NCBI GenBank assembly: GCA_003457135.1
Contig: DMSQ01000094.1
Coordinates: 39,948 to 101,557, forward strand
Length of the DNA stretch: 61,610 nt
Direction of reading: 5' to 3'
DNA from: Prolixibacteraceae bacterium
Lineage (GTDB): Bacteria; Bacteroidota; Bacteroidia; Bacteroidales; Prolixibacteraceae
The position numbers and the translations under genes are program-made. Positions 16,650 through 24,999 of this stretch are shown piece after piece (the stretch's first letter is position 1; every line of letters begins with the position of its first letter). The notes beneath the pieces are model-generated. The model did not search any database. It was not told the DNA's origin and saw nothing but the letters and a program-made list of their open reading frames with translations.

Positions 16650-17450
16650 TTAACGGTTTTGCATCCTTCGCATATATTCCTCCGGATTTCGCATGAATTG
16701 TTCAGGATCAGGAATACTATCTCCTTTCGTTTTGAAAATTACTGACTTTATCTGATCAATGCTGTCCTGAACTTCGGGATTCAGCAATTTCCCATGGTCA
16801 AATTTCAGTGTGTAAATCAGGTTCCCTTCCTGATCAAAATATTTCCAGTCCTGATCGCGGGCATCGTTATGATAGCTGGCATCCAATTCAGGCTGGCCGT
16901 TTGGAAACCATGTTTTGAATGTTCCGTTCCGCTTTCCTCCTGAATAATTACATTCCAGAAAAGGCTTTCCATCCTGAAAATAAGTGCGGTAAATTCCGTG
17001 CATTTTATTGTTTTGCCAGTTCGATTCTTCCAGTAATTCCCCTGTTGTGTAAAAGCGTTTGCTAATTCCGTCTTTAATCCCATTGATGTACGTTTCGGTT
17101 AAAATTATCCCGGTTCCCTTCAAATAGATCCATTCACCGGTTTTCATTTGACCGGCGAATTTTCCTTGTGCGATCAGGTTTCCCCTTTCATCAAACAATT
17201 TAGCATTCGAAAGATCGCTGCCCTCTACAAAATTTAATATTGCTTTCACCTTTCCATTCGGATGGAAGCGTTTCATTTCGCCAACCGGCTTATCATCTTT
17301 AAAGGTTGCCTGATACAGCAGTTTCCCGTCAGCATCCTTTTTGGTCCAGAAACCTTGTTTCCGGCCTTGCGAATCAGTTTGATTAACAGCATTCTGGGCA
17401 AATATATTTCCTGAAATCAGGACTAATAAACAGAAGATCAACAAACGCAT
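16650..17450 (-). CDS. Secreted MORN-like / YwqK-family repeat protein
   Basis: 266 residues from MRLLIFCLLV at 17450; a GTG at 17474 is less likely. A signal peptide (about 1-18) precedes tandem beta-hairpin repeats with the MORN_2 pattern, for example GKVKAILNF, GEWIYLKGTGIILTETYING, FKTWFPNGQPELDASYHN. YwqK was named as an antitoxin in Bacillus, but the secreted Bacteroidota members have no established role. It directly precedes the subtilase gene. Confidence 0.8.
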   Translation of the reverse strand: MRLLIFCLLVLISGNIFAQNAVNQTDSQGRKQGFWTKKDADGKLLYQATFKDDKPVGEMKRFHPNGKVKAILNFVEGSDLSNAKLFDERGNLIAQGKFAGQMKTGEWIYLKGTGIILTETYINGIKDGISKRFYTTGELLEESNWQNNKMHGIYRTYFQDGKPFLECNYSGGKRNGTFKTWFPNGQPELDASYHNDARDQDWKYFDQEGNLIYTLKFDHGKLLNPEVQDSIDQIKSVIFKTKGDSIPDPEQFMRNPEEYMRRMQNR

Positions 17451-17577
17451 ATTTTCACAGTTTTTTCGAACCACTAAGTTAAAGATTTATTTGGTCGAAT
17501 TGTTTTTCATAATTGGATCAAAACTTATTTTGATTACTTTTTGCATGATCTAATATACGTCATTGTCTAAATTTACC

Positions 17578-17585
17578 TACTTTTG
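17578..17585 (+). promoter_or_regulatory. -7 box upstream of the outer-membrane protein gene
   Basis: TACTTTTG fits TAnnTTTG and lies about 47-56 bases before the possible starts. A -33 element at correct spacing is not evident. Confidence 0.45.
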
Positions 17586-17631
17586 TTTAACAGAATAGAA
17601 CCAAAAGATTAGTCAGAAATCAACTAACACA

Positions 17632-18333
17632 ATGTTCAGCATGAAACGACTTTCACTATTATTGGTAATTATTTGTTCTTTTTGTGGTTCGGCCACTGCC
17701 CAATCTAAAATAGAATTCGGATTAACTACTGAAGGTTCTTGGTTTATTCCCGGGAACTACACAGGGGACTCATCTACACAAAAGAGTGGTCTTGGTGCTA
17801 GTTTTGGGGTCTATGCATCAAAAGGTATTAGCGGAAAATTATGGGTAGATGTTGGTGTTGCTAACCGATTCAAAGAAATGAAAGAGTATTATAAATTGCC
17901 AGACTACTTTGTGGCATATGATGGGAATGTAGAAATTTACGTTCCTTATGGAACTCCTTATGGATATGGTATTCATTACGACTTTTCTAATTCAGGGAAA
18001 GTGGCCGGTTGGAAAAGTTATTCGTTGAATTATTTAGTTATTCCTATTCACCTTAAATATCTTGTCTGCAAAAATATTTTTGTGCAAAGCGGAATTGAAG
18101 TTGGCTGGTTAATAAATTACACTGCGAGAAAAGATAATCCTGAATTGAACTGGACTCTTGGATTTGGAAGCCAACAGCACAAATTGAAGTGGTCGGTCAA
18201 TTACATTCGTGGATTTAATGAAGCCGGATTTGCAAACAAACTATACACCATCAATGGAATGCGGTCAGCGACTGTTTACCGAAATAATATGCTTCAGTTA
18301 AGCCTTTCGTATCCGATTTGGCAGAAAAAATAA
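17632..18333 (+). CDS. Outer-membrane beta-barrel protein of unknown function
   Basis: 233 residues; a second ATG at 17641 (MKRLSLLLVI) gives a cleaner signal peptide and may be the true start. After cleavage near ATAQS the chain alternates polar and aromatic residues, with strands such as LWVDVGVANRF, YLVIPIHLKYL and MLQLSLSYPIW. This is the pattern of the small eight-stranded porin-like (PorT/OMP_b-brl) proteins. No ligand motif is visible. It is followed closely by the GNAT gene. Confidence 0.7.
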   Translation: MFSMKRLSLLLVIICSFCGSATAQSKIEFGLTTEGSWFIPGNYTGDSSTQKSGLGASFGVYASKGISGKLWVDVGVANRFKEMKEYYKLPDYFVAYDGNVEIYVPYGTPYGYGIHYDFSNSGKVAGWKSYSLNYLVIPIHLKYLVCKNIFVQSGIEVGWLINYTARKDNPELNWTLGFGSQQHKLKWSVNYIRGFNEAGFANKLYTINGMRSATVYRNNMLQLSLSYPIWQKK

Positions 18334-18372
18334 TTTAATTTTGAAGGCGAAACCCAAGTACAAATTGTCGAT

Positions 18373-18849
18373 ATGAATGAAACATCAAAATCTCAATCAC
18401 CCGAATTCATTCGCACTAACAGCGATCATCCCGATTTCAGAACAATGGTCAATGCGTTGGACGAAGATCTTTATCAACGCAACGGCGATACACAAAAGCA
18501 ATACGAACAGTACAATCAGATTGATAAAATCAAGCATGCCATTGTGATCTATTCCGAAAGAAAACCTATAGGCTGCGGTTGTTTCAAACGGTTTGACAAC
18601 GAAAGCGTTGAGATGAAACGAATGTTTGTACATCCTGCAATGCGGGGCAAAAAGCTGGCCGCTCAAATGCTTCAGGAATTGGAGAAATGGGCCGTTGAGG
18701 AAGGTTATACGAAAGCTGTGCTCGAAACCGGGGTACGTCAGGTGGAAGCCATTCGTCTTTATACAAGGACTGGTTATTCGCTCACCGAAAATTACGGACA
18801 GTACATCGGAATGGAAGACAGCATTTGCTACCGGAAAGAATTGAAATAG
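18373..18849 (+). CDS. GNAT-family N-acetyltransferase
   Basis: 158 residues. The acetyl-CoA pocket motif is MKRMFVHPAMRGKKLAAQML (the R-G-K-K-L variant of RxxGxG/A), preceded by the beta-bulge IGCGCFKRF and followed by AVLETG and AIRLYTRTGY. Such enzymes transfer acetyl from acetyl-CoA to an amine. The substrate is unknown. The gene ends 2 bases before the convergent RES toxin gene. Confidence 0.88.
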   Translation: MNETSKSQSPEFIRTNSDHPDFRTMVNALDEDLYQRNGDTQKQYEQYNQIDKIKHAIVIYSERKPIGCGCFKRFDNESVEMKRMFVHPAMRGKKLAAQMLQELEKWAVEEGYTKAVLETGVRQVEAIRLYTRTGYSLTENYGQYIGMEDSICYRKELK

Positions 18850-18851
18850 TT

Positions 18852-19310
18852 TTATCTGAAAATTCTTTTATCAAATGGGAATTTTTCTGTTTTGATTATC
18901 TTAATTTTAGAAAATTCGGGATGATTGGGATTTATTAGAATATTGTAATCTCCCTGTGTTACTACTGATGGAATTTGTAATACGCAGTATTTATTTTCCG
19001 AAACAAATTTGTCGCCAATATTTTGTGTGGATGACGGATGTGGAAAAGCATTCCAATCTGTTGGCAAGTCTGAAAGACTTAGTTTCTGCAGTGATATTTC
19101 ATCAGGAATAAATATAGTCATCATAACATAGTCGATTGGAAAAGTGGCAAGCGAAAAATGAACTGCAACTTCTGCCATGGCAAGCGAGCGATTTGATGCG
19201 GAATAGATTAATTCCACTCCAATTGAATTCCATCTGGCTCCCCTGATAGCAGCTCCCTTTCCTGAAAGTATGGAGGCAAACTTTTCACGCGATAACCTGA
19301 ATACTTCCAT
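18852..19310 (-). CDS. RES-domain toxin of an RES/Xre toxin-antitoxin pair
   Basis: 152 residues, almost entirely the RES fold. The three name-giving residues are visible: R in VFRLSREKF, E in SLAMAEVAVH and S in YSASNRSLAM. GGRWNS-like GARWNSIG and the C-terminal YNILINPNHPEF are typical. Characterised RES toxins consume NAD+ by phosphorolysis or hydrolysis, which halts growth. The antitoxin gene ends one base upstream, giving the usual antitoxin-toxin order. Confidence 0.9.
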   Translation of the reverse strand: MEVFRLSREKFASILSGKGAAIRGARWNSIGVELIYSASNRSLAMAEVAVHFSLATFPIDYVMMTIFIPDEISLQKLSLSDLPTDWNAFPHPSSTQNIGDKFVSENKYCVLQIPSVVTQGDYNILINPNHPEFSKIKIIKTEKFPFDKRIFR

Positions 19311-19311
19311 C

Positions 19312-19830
19312 TTAAACTAAAATTCCGTAATTAATTCGTGTCAATTCGCTAATTACCAATTCTTTTCCGTAAGAATCTTTGAGCAATTCCATCGGTTTTA
19401 AATTTCCCAATGAAAAATTTGGAGTATCGAGCCACATTTTAAATTTGTCCATGTCTGCAAAAACATCTAATCCAACGCTCGTAACTTCAGCCATTTCTAT
19501 AATCTTTTCTGATTGATTTGACTTAAATTGTTTGGCAGACTGTTTATAACGATGTAACGATTTAATTGAAATATCTAAAAAATTAGCCCAATCGTGTTCG
19601 CTGAACGGAGCATAATCCTGAATTACATTGAATAAAGAATATGGAATGCCATTCCGGATTGCAAGAATGATCAGCATTTTATCTGCAAGAAAATCAGCGT
19701 AAGTCAAATCACTTTTGCCAGAGGTAAAAGTATTGGTTATCAATGAATTTTTGAAAAGTGATGAGATTTCCTTGTTTAATTGTTGTTCAATATTCATCTT
19801 AGTTGTCGCCATAATATTACTCTTTGACAT
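19312..19830 (-). CDS. Xre/MbcA/ParS-type antitoxin (DUF2384 family)
   Basis: 172 residues from ATG at 19830; an in-frame ATG at 19812 is possible and the TTG at 19851 is unlikely. A helix-turn-helix region (about 70-110: WANFLDISIKSLHRYK) is followed by the DUF2384 toxin-binding end (VGLDVFADMDKFKMWLDTPN, LLKDSYGKELVISELTRINY GIL). It neutralises the RES toxin and should repress its own promoter. A perfect inverted repeat abuts the start codon. Confidence 0.9.
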   Translation of the reverse strand: MSKSNIMATTKMNIEQQLNKEISSLFKNSLITNTFTSGKSDLTYADFLADKMLIILAIRNGIPYSLFNVIQDYAPFSEHDWANFLDISIKSLHRYKQSAKQFKSNQSEKIIEMAEVTSVGLDVFADMDKFKMWLDTPNFSLGNLKPMELLKDSYGKELVISELTRINYGILV

Positions 19831-19851
19831 TTGTCCGTAAATATAGGACAA
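19831..19851 (-). promoter_or_regulatory. Candidate autoregulatory operator of the RES/Xre pair
   Basis: TTGTCC (19831-19836) and GGACAA (19846-19851) form an inverted repeat with a 9-base spacer. The spacer on the minus strand contains TATATTTAC, a one-mismatch -7 box. Binding of the Xre antitoxin here would cover the promoter. The site ends at the antitoxin ATG, so the transcript would have almost no leader. Confidence 0.6.
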
Positions 19852-19920
19852 GTTTCCAATATAAAGAAGTGCTATCTATTTTCTTTTATCCAATTGCCTC
19901 TGATAATGATAAATTCACTC

Positions 19921-19957
19921 AAAAAAAAGCCCCGCCGGAAATTCCAGCAAGGCTTTT
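19921..19957 (-). terminator. Intrinsic terminator of dnaK
   Basis: AAAAGCC at the left pairs with GGCTTTT at the right, with an inner GCCGG/CCAGC stem. On the minus strand the hairpin ends in a run of T. Confidence 0.75.
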
Positions 19958-19972
19958 AAATATCTATTCGAT

Positions 19973-20009
19973 CGTACTTCCGACTTCCGTCTTCGGTCTT
20001 CCAACTTCT
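19973..20009. repeat. Family 1 stutter after dnaK
   Basis: ACTTCCGACTTCCGTCTTCG then GTCTTCCAACTTC. It uses the same words as the block at 4862-4925. It directly follows the dnaK stop codon and precedes its terminator. Confidence 0.6.
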
Positions 20010-21923
20010 TTATTTCACTTCTTCAAAGTCAACATCAGTAACTTCGCCATCCTGTTTTCTGCTGCCGCCTGTATTGGCGCTGGCTTGCTGACCTCCCTGA
20101 GGTTCCTGAGCGCCACCGCTGGCCTGCGCATTGTACATTTCCTGCGATGCAGCCTGGAATACAGCATTCAGTTCGGCTGTTGCGGCATCAATACCGGCAA
20201 TATCCTGAGCTGCATGAGCTGTTTTCAGCTTACCCAGCGCTTCTTCGATCGGGCCTTTTTTGTCGGATGGCAATTTGTCGCCAAATTCTTTCAACTGTTT
20301 TTCAGTGGTAAAAATCAGACTGTCGGCCATATTCAGCTTGTCAACTTTTTCGCGTGCTACCTTGTCTGATGCTTCGTTGGCCGCAGCTTCGTCGCGCATA
20401 CGTTTGATTTCGGCATCGGTCAGGCCCGAGGAGGCTTCTATCCGAATAGACTGTGATTTGCTGGTAGCCTTATCTTTGGCAGTTACATGCAAAATACCAT
20501 TGGCATCAATATCGAACATCACTTCAATTTGCGGAACTCCGCGCATGGCAGGTGGCAGTCCGTCGAGGTGAAAACGTCCAATGGTTTTGTTCCCGTTTGC
20601 CATGGGGCGTTCGCCCTGCAGCACATGGATTTCGACCGAAGGCTGATTATCGCTGGCAGTGGTAAATGTTTCTGTTTTTTTGGTCGGAATGGTCGTGTTA
20701 GATTCGATCAAACGGGTCATTACACCGCCCATTGTTTCGATACCCAGCGAAAGCGGGGTAACATCGAGCAACAGCACATCTTTTACTTCGCCGGTCAAGA
20801 CACCTCCCTGGATTGCGGCGCCAATAGCCACCACTTCATCAGGATTTACTCCTTTTGAAGGAGCTTTTCCGAATAACTGTTGTACTTTTTCAACAACAGC
20901 AGGAATACGTGTTGAACCACCCACCAAGATAACTTCATCAATGTCGCTTGCCTGTAACCCGGCATTCTTCAGCGCTTTGCGGCAAGGCTCCATGGTTGAT
21001 TGAATCAGTTTGTCGCACAGTTGTTCGAATTTGGCACGGGTCAGGGTTTTAACCAAATGTTTTGGAATACCATTTACCGGCATAATATATGGAAGGTTGA
21101 TTTCTGTCTGAGTGGAACTTGACAGTTCGATTTTAGCTTTTTCGGCAGCTTCTTTCAAGCGCTGTAAAGCCATTGGATCCTGGCGCAGGTCTATTCCTTC
21201 GTCATTTTTAAATTCAGCCGCCAACCAGTTGATGATCTCCTGATCGAAGTCGTCGCCACCCAGATGAGTGTCGCCATCGGTTGATTTTACCTCAAATACG
21301 CCTTCGCCCAGTTCGAGTATCGAAATATCGAAAGTACCTCCACCAAGGTCGAATACGGCAATTTTCATTTCGCGGTGCATTTTATCCAACCCATAAGCCA
21401 GCGCTGCGGCAGTTGGTTCGTTAATGATACGACGAACGTTCAAACCCGCAATTTCACCGGCTTCCTTGGTGGCCTGACGCTGCGAATCGCTGAAATAAGC
21501 AGGAACTGTAATAACAGCATCGGTAACTTCCTGACCAAGGTAATCCTCAGCCGTCTTCTTCATTTTCTGAAGAATCATGGCCGAAATTTCCTGTGGTGAA
21601 TATTTGCGGTCTTCAATCACTACTCGTGGTGTGTTGTTATCGCCCTGAACTACGGTATAGGCAACGCGTTTTATTTCTTTGGTCAGGTTTGCATAGGTTT
21701 CGCCCATCAGGCGTTTGATCGAATAAACGGTTTTTGAAGGATTGGTAATGGCCTGGCGTTTTGCCGGATCACCAACTTTTCGTTCCCCATTTTCAACAAA
21801 ACCAACAATTGACGGAGTTGTACGCTTGCCTTCGCTATTTGGAATAACAACAGGCTCGTTACCTTCCATAACTGATACGCACGAGTTAGTGGTACCCAGG
21901 TCAATTCCAATAATTTTTCCCAT
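20010..21923 (-). CDS. dnaK: Molecular chaperone DnaK (Hsp70)
   Basis: 637 residues, full length. The nucleotide-binding domain (1-385) begins GKIIGIDLGTTNSCVSVMEG and carries VFDLGGGTFDISILELGEG and VILVGGSTRIPAVVEKV. The linker VLLLDVTPLSLG precedes the substrate-binding domain and helical lid, and the tail is QA/G-rich, ending VTDVDFEEVK. It refolds proteins with DnaJ and GrpE, neither of which is encoded nearby. No CIRCE element is visible upstream. Confidence 0.98.
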   Translation of the reverse strand: MGKIIGIDLGTTNSCVSVMEGNEPVVIPNSEGKRTTPSIVGFVENGERKVGDPAKRQAITNPSKTVYSIKRLMGETYANLTKEIKRVAYTVVQGDNNTPRVVIEDRKYSPQEISAMILQKMKKTAEDYLGQEVTDAVITVPAYFSDSQRQATKEAGEIAGLNVRRIINEPTAAALAYGLDKMHREMKIAVFDLGGGTFDISILELGEGVFEVKSTDGDTHLGGDDFDQEIINWLAAEFKNDEGIDLRQDPMALQRLKEAAEKAKIELSSSTQTEINLPYIMPVNGIPKHLVKTLTRAKFEQLCDKLIQSTMEPCRKALKNAGLQASDIDEVILVGGSTRIPAVVEKVQQLFGKAPSKGVNPDEVVAIGAAIQGGVLTGEVKDVLLLDVTPLSLGIETMGGVMTRLIESNTTIPTKKTETFTTASDNQPSVEIHVLQGERPMANGNKTIGRFHLDGLPPAMRGVPQIEVMFDIDANGILHVTAKDKATSKSQSIRIEASSGLTDAEIKRMRDEAAANEASDKVAREKVDKLNMADSLIFTTEKQLKEFGDKLPSDKKGPIEEALGKLKTAHAAQDIAGIDAATAELNAVFQAASQEMYNAQASGGAQEPQGGQQASANTGGSRKQDGEVTDVDFEEVK

Positions 21924-22266
21924 TTTATAATTTTTTAACTGGTTATTTTCTATGAAAATTAAATACGAGCTTTTCTATTCAATCGCTGTGCCATAAACCG
22001 GATAAACAGAAATCTGGCAAAATTGACACCCAATTCCAAAGGCATATCTTTATTGTGTCATTATGCGTGACAAAAAGACAGCGGAAAAAGAAAATGTCAT
22101 TCATTGTCATTGATAGTCATTGATTGACTGATGCACTCCATGTATTATTACTAAAAATCTGGTTTTGCGATAATAATCGCCAAATAGTCGAATCGTCAAA
22201 TAGTCGAATTTTTGAATTGCCGAATTATCAAATTTGTTACCTTCATGCCATCTTAAACTTTAACCG
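21924..22266. other. 343-base dnaK / acyltransferase intergenic region with stutters
   Basis: The divergent promoter region contains two word-repeat blocks. At 22094-22133 the word GTCATTGAT recurs with variation. At 22177-22236 the word CAAATAGTCGAAT and relatives recur. No convincing operator, CIRCE element or small ORF was found. The dnaK side has only weak promoter-like sequence. Confidence 0.55.
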
Positions 22267-23382
22267 ATGAAACAAAAACCAACACAGGCTGTTCCGCGCG
22301 AACGCCTTTTATCGCTCGATGCACTTCGTGGCTTCGACATGTTCTGGATAACCGGTGGCAGCTATCTGGTAACCATGCTTGCAAAATATTCAGGCGCCGG
22401 ATGGCTCCAACCAATTGCCGAACAAATGGATCATGTTGAATGGGCCGGATTTCATTTCTATGATCTGATTTTCCCCTTGTTCATGTTTATCAGCGGAGTG
22501 GCTATCCCTTTTGCGCTGGTTTCGAAACTCGAAAAGAAAGTCTCAAAAAATGAACTGGCCAAAAAAGCTGTTAAACGGGGAGTCATTCTTGTTTTGCTCG
22601 GCTTTGTCTATAACGGGATTTTCAGCAATGGATTTGAAAATCCGCGGTTCGCAAGTGTATTGGCTCAAATAGGTTTGGCATATCTCGGTGCAGCGCTGAT
22701 TGTGATTTACAGCAAATCGTTTAAACAAACTTTATATTGGTTGGGTGGCTTTCTGGGTATAATTGCCATCATTCAACTGTTAATTCCGGTGCCCGGAATT
22801 GGCGCTGGCGTTCTGACGCCTGAAGGATGCTTCAACGGATATATAGATCGGATGCTTTTACCTGGCCGATTGTATGGTAAAGTGTTTGATCCTGAAGGTT
22901 TACTTTGTATCGTATCAGCCGTATCGGTCACCTTAATGGGTTCGGTGGCCGGACATATTTTGCGCGATAAAACAACCAATGATCAGCAGAAAATCAAAAC
23001 GCTATCCCTGATCGGCGTTTCGGCAATTGTTGTGGCTTTGCTGCTCAGTACATTTTACCCGATCATTAAAGCTTGCTGGACAAGTTCTTTCAACCTGCTG
23101 ACAGGTGGAATTGGCTTCCTTCTAATCATGTCCTTTTACTGGATCATTGATGTGAAAGGCTGGAGAAAATGGTCGTTCTTCTTCCGGGTAATCGGCATGA
23201 ATTCGATTTTCATATATCTTTTATACGATTTGGTTGATGTAGGCCGTACCACTAAGATGATTTTCGGATGGACCGTACTTTGGGGAGATTTCGGTCAGAT
23301 TATCAGCATTATAGGAGGTATTATGCTGGTTTGGTCGTTGCTGTATTATATGTACAAAAAGAATATTTTCCTGAGGGTATAA
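22267..23382 (+). CDS. DUF5009/NagX-like membrane acyltransferase
   Basis: 371 residues with about ten hydrophobic helices. The N-terminal RLLSLDALRGFDMFWI matches the start of the heparan-alpha-glucosaminide N-acetyltransferase-like (COG4299, DUF5009) family, and DHVEWAGFHFYDLIFPLFMF carries the conserved His and the FxFYDLIFPLF motif. The C-terminus has IGMNSIFIYLLYDL. Such proteins are thought to transfer acyl groups to sugars across the inner membrane. It is monocistronic and ends in a strong terminator. Confidence 0.88.
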   Translation: MKQKPTQAVPRERLLSLDALRGFDMFWITGGSYLVTMLAKYSGAGWLQPIAEQMDHVEWAGFHFYDLIFPLFMFISGVAIPFALVSKLEKKVSKNELAKKAVKRGVILVLLGFVYNGIFSNGFENPRFASVLAQIGLAYLGAALIVIYSKSFKQTLYWLGGFLGIIAIIQLLIPVPGIGAGVLTPEGCFNGYIDRMLLPGRLYGKVFDPEGLLCIVSAVSVTLMGSVAGHILRDKTTNDQQKIKTLSLIGVSAIVVALLLSTFYPIIKACWTSSFNLLTGGIGFLLIMSFYWIIDVKGWRKWSFFFRVIGMNSIFIYLLYDLVDVGRTTKMIFGWTVLWGDFGQIISIIGGIMLVWSLLYYMYKKNIFLRV

Positions 23383-23383
23383 A

Positions 23384-23421
23384 AACAAGGAAGCCGGTTC
23401 GATTGAGCCGGCTTCTTTGTT
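23384..23421. terminator. Bidirectional intrinsic terminator
   Basis: AACAAGGAAGCCGG (from 23384) and CCGGCTTCTTTGTT (to 23421) form a 14-base stem with one mismatch and a 10-base loop. It separates convergent genes. Confidence 0.8.
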
Positions 23422-23432
23422 ATGAGGAGAGT

Positions 23433-24797
23433 TTAGAAGATAGCGTAACGAAATCCTATTCTATAGTATATATCCAATTTCTCTTTCTGACTAATACTTT
23501 GTTTCTTCTCGTAATAGTTTGCACCAACATTACCTTCAATCCTGAGTTGAGGAGATAAATAGTAGTAAACGGAGCTATATAATCCAATATTATTTGACCA
23601 TACTTTTTCATATTTTGTTCTGGCTTCATTGAGTCCCGAAGCGTATTGATAGGCGCTATATGAAAGCGAGGTTCTAAAATGTGTCCTAAAATTTGGATAA
23701 TAGTTCCACCCGGCAATCGAATTGATCCTCATAAAATTTTTAGGGAATTTGTAATAATGAGTATCATCGTTGTCTAAAGTTGTAAGATTAGAGAAGTTCA
23801 GGTTAAAATAACGTTCCCAATATAAATTCAGTTGTTTGGAACATTGAAAATCAATCTCAGAATTTAAATTTGTTTCATTGAATGTATGCTTCAACTTACC
23901 CAATTCTTTATCAAACCGATGCCCAAAGCCAGGAGTCATTAAAAGTTTCAGAACCCGTCCTGAAGATCTGGGCGGAATATTTGCAAAATTCCAGTAATCA
24001 TTTAATGTATTGAAATAGGAAATATCCGACTTGTCAATCAGGTTGGTTTTATACATCAGTGAATCAAGTGATTTCATTTCGTCAATTTTCTTCAGTCGTG
24101 AATCGAAAAATCGTTTGCTTTTTAATTGCGATGCCAATGTGGCTAATTCGTAAATGTCTTTCTCTGAAGGTTCACGCAAAAGTGAACCTTGCTTCTTTAA
24201 TCCTTCCAGAATGTAATAGGCTTGCCAGAATTCGGTAACATCTTCTTTTCTACCAATCCCACCGCCCAATCCAATTTTAGCAGTAAAACTATTTCCTCTT
24301 TGCCTGATGTCTGTTGTTGCAGGAGATTTATTAATTGTTGACCAGAGCTCAGAATCAAACTCAGGATCGACTTCCAGAAACCACTTATCTTCAGTCAGGT
24401 AATATTTTTCATTGGCGTAAATTCTGAAATTTGCATCGGGCTTGCTGAAGCTTGTTGTGCCCAATTCGTTCCTTGTCTTCAGAAAATAATATGAACTACT
24501 AAAGGATGAATAAATATTTTCCTGTCTTTTGCGGGTATTGCTGGTGAAACTGTAACCCAGATGTATTCCTGAACTGTTATAAGAATTCAGGAAATCAACG
24601 GTTCTCCATGTTCCATCGCTGTTTGAGCCATTAATATCAGACCATCTGGAACTACTCCCGCTCGAATTAAAATTCAGTTCCAATTCGTGCCGTTTGTAAT
24701 CCGGAAACTTGTACTTCGATAAATCAAAATTTTTATCCTGGGCGTGGACTGCCAGAGAGGCAGCCAGGACACAAAGCATTGCCCATGTCTGTTTCAT
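23433..24797 (-). CDS. Predicted outer-membrane beta-barrel protein, unknown function
   Basis: 454 residues from MKQTWAMLCV at 24797. A signal peptide (about 1-20, AVHAQ) is followed by a long chain of amphipathic strands rich in aromatic residues, such as HLGYSFTSNTRKRQ, YYFLKTRNE and YYLSPQLRIEGNVGANYY. The protein ends in YRIGFRYAIF; a C-terminal Phe is the recognition mark of outer-membrane barrels. A helical part lies at about 190-270. I do not recognise a named family. Confidence 0.7.
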   Translation of the reverse strand: MKQTWAMLCVLAASLAVHAQDKNFDLSKYKFPDYKRHELELNFNSSGSSSRWSDINGSNSDGTWRTVDFLNSYNSSGIHLGYSFTSNTRKRQENIYSSFSSSYYFLKTRNELGTTSFSKPDANFRIYANEKYYLTEDKWFLEVDPEFDSELWSTINKSPATTDIRQRGNSFTAKIGLGGGIGRKEDVTEFWQAYYILEGLKKQGSLLREPSEKDIYELATLASQLKSKRFFDSRLKKIDEMKSLDSLMYKTNLIDKSDISYFNTLNDYWNFANIPPRSSGRVLKLLMTPGFGHRFDKELGKLKHTFNETNLNSEIDFQCSKQLNLYWERYFNLNFSNLTTLDNDDTHYYKFPKNFMRINSIAGWNYYPNFRTHFRTSLSYSAYQYASGLNEARTKYEKVWSNNIGLYSSVYYYLSPQLRIEGNVGANYYEKKQSISQKEKLDIYYRIGFRYAIF

Positions 24798-24924
24798 GTT
24801 TTTGGTTTTTTTAATGAGTGGATTTTTTCGCTTTAAAACATAACGCAAGATTTGCAAAAAACATATCGCTGGCTGTCATAATTATGAATATTTAACACTC
24901 TAACGATAGTTTTTAACATATCGC

Positions 24925-24955
24925 TAGCCTGGAATAAATCGGATATTCCAGGCTA
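24925..24955. terminator. Perfect 12-base-pair hairpin after the M3 peptidase gene
   Basis: TAGCCTGGAATA (24925-24936) pairs perfectly with TATTCCAGGCTA (24944-24955) over a 7-base loop. No strong T-run follows on the minus strand, so termination is likely but not certain. The words AACATATCGCTGGC and AACATATCGCTAGC recur just to the left. Confidence 0.55.
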
Positions 24956-24999
24956 TAAATTCTTGCTTTTGCAGCGAATCGAATACAAAGGTATGGTTT

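Noticed and set aside
20010..22266. Heat-shock CIRCE element or grpE/dnaJ partner near dnaK
   Set aside because: No TTAGCACTC-N9-GAGTGCTAA-like repeat and no chaperone partner gene were found.
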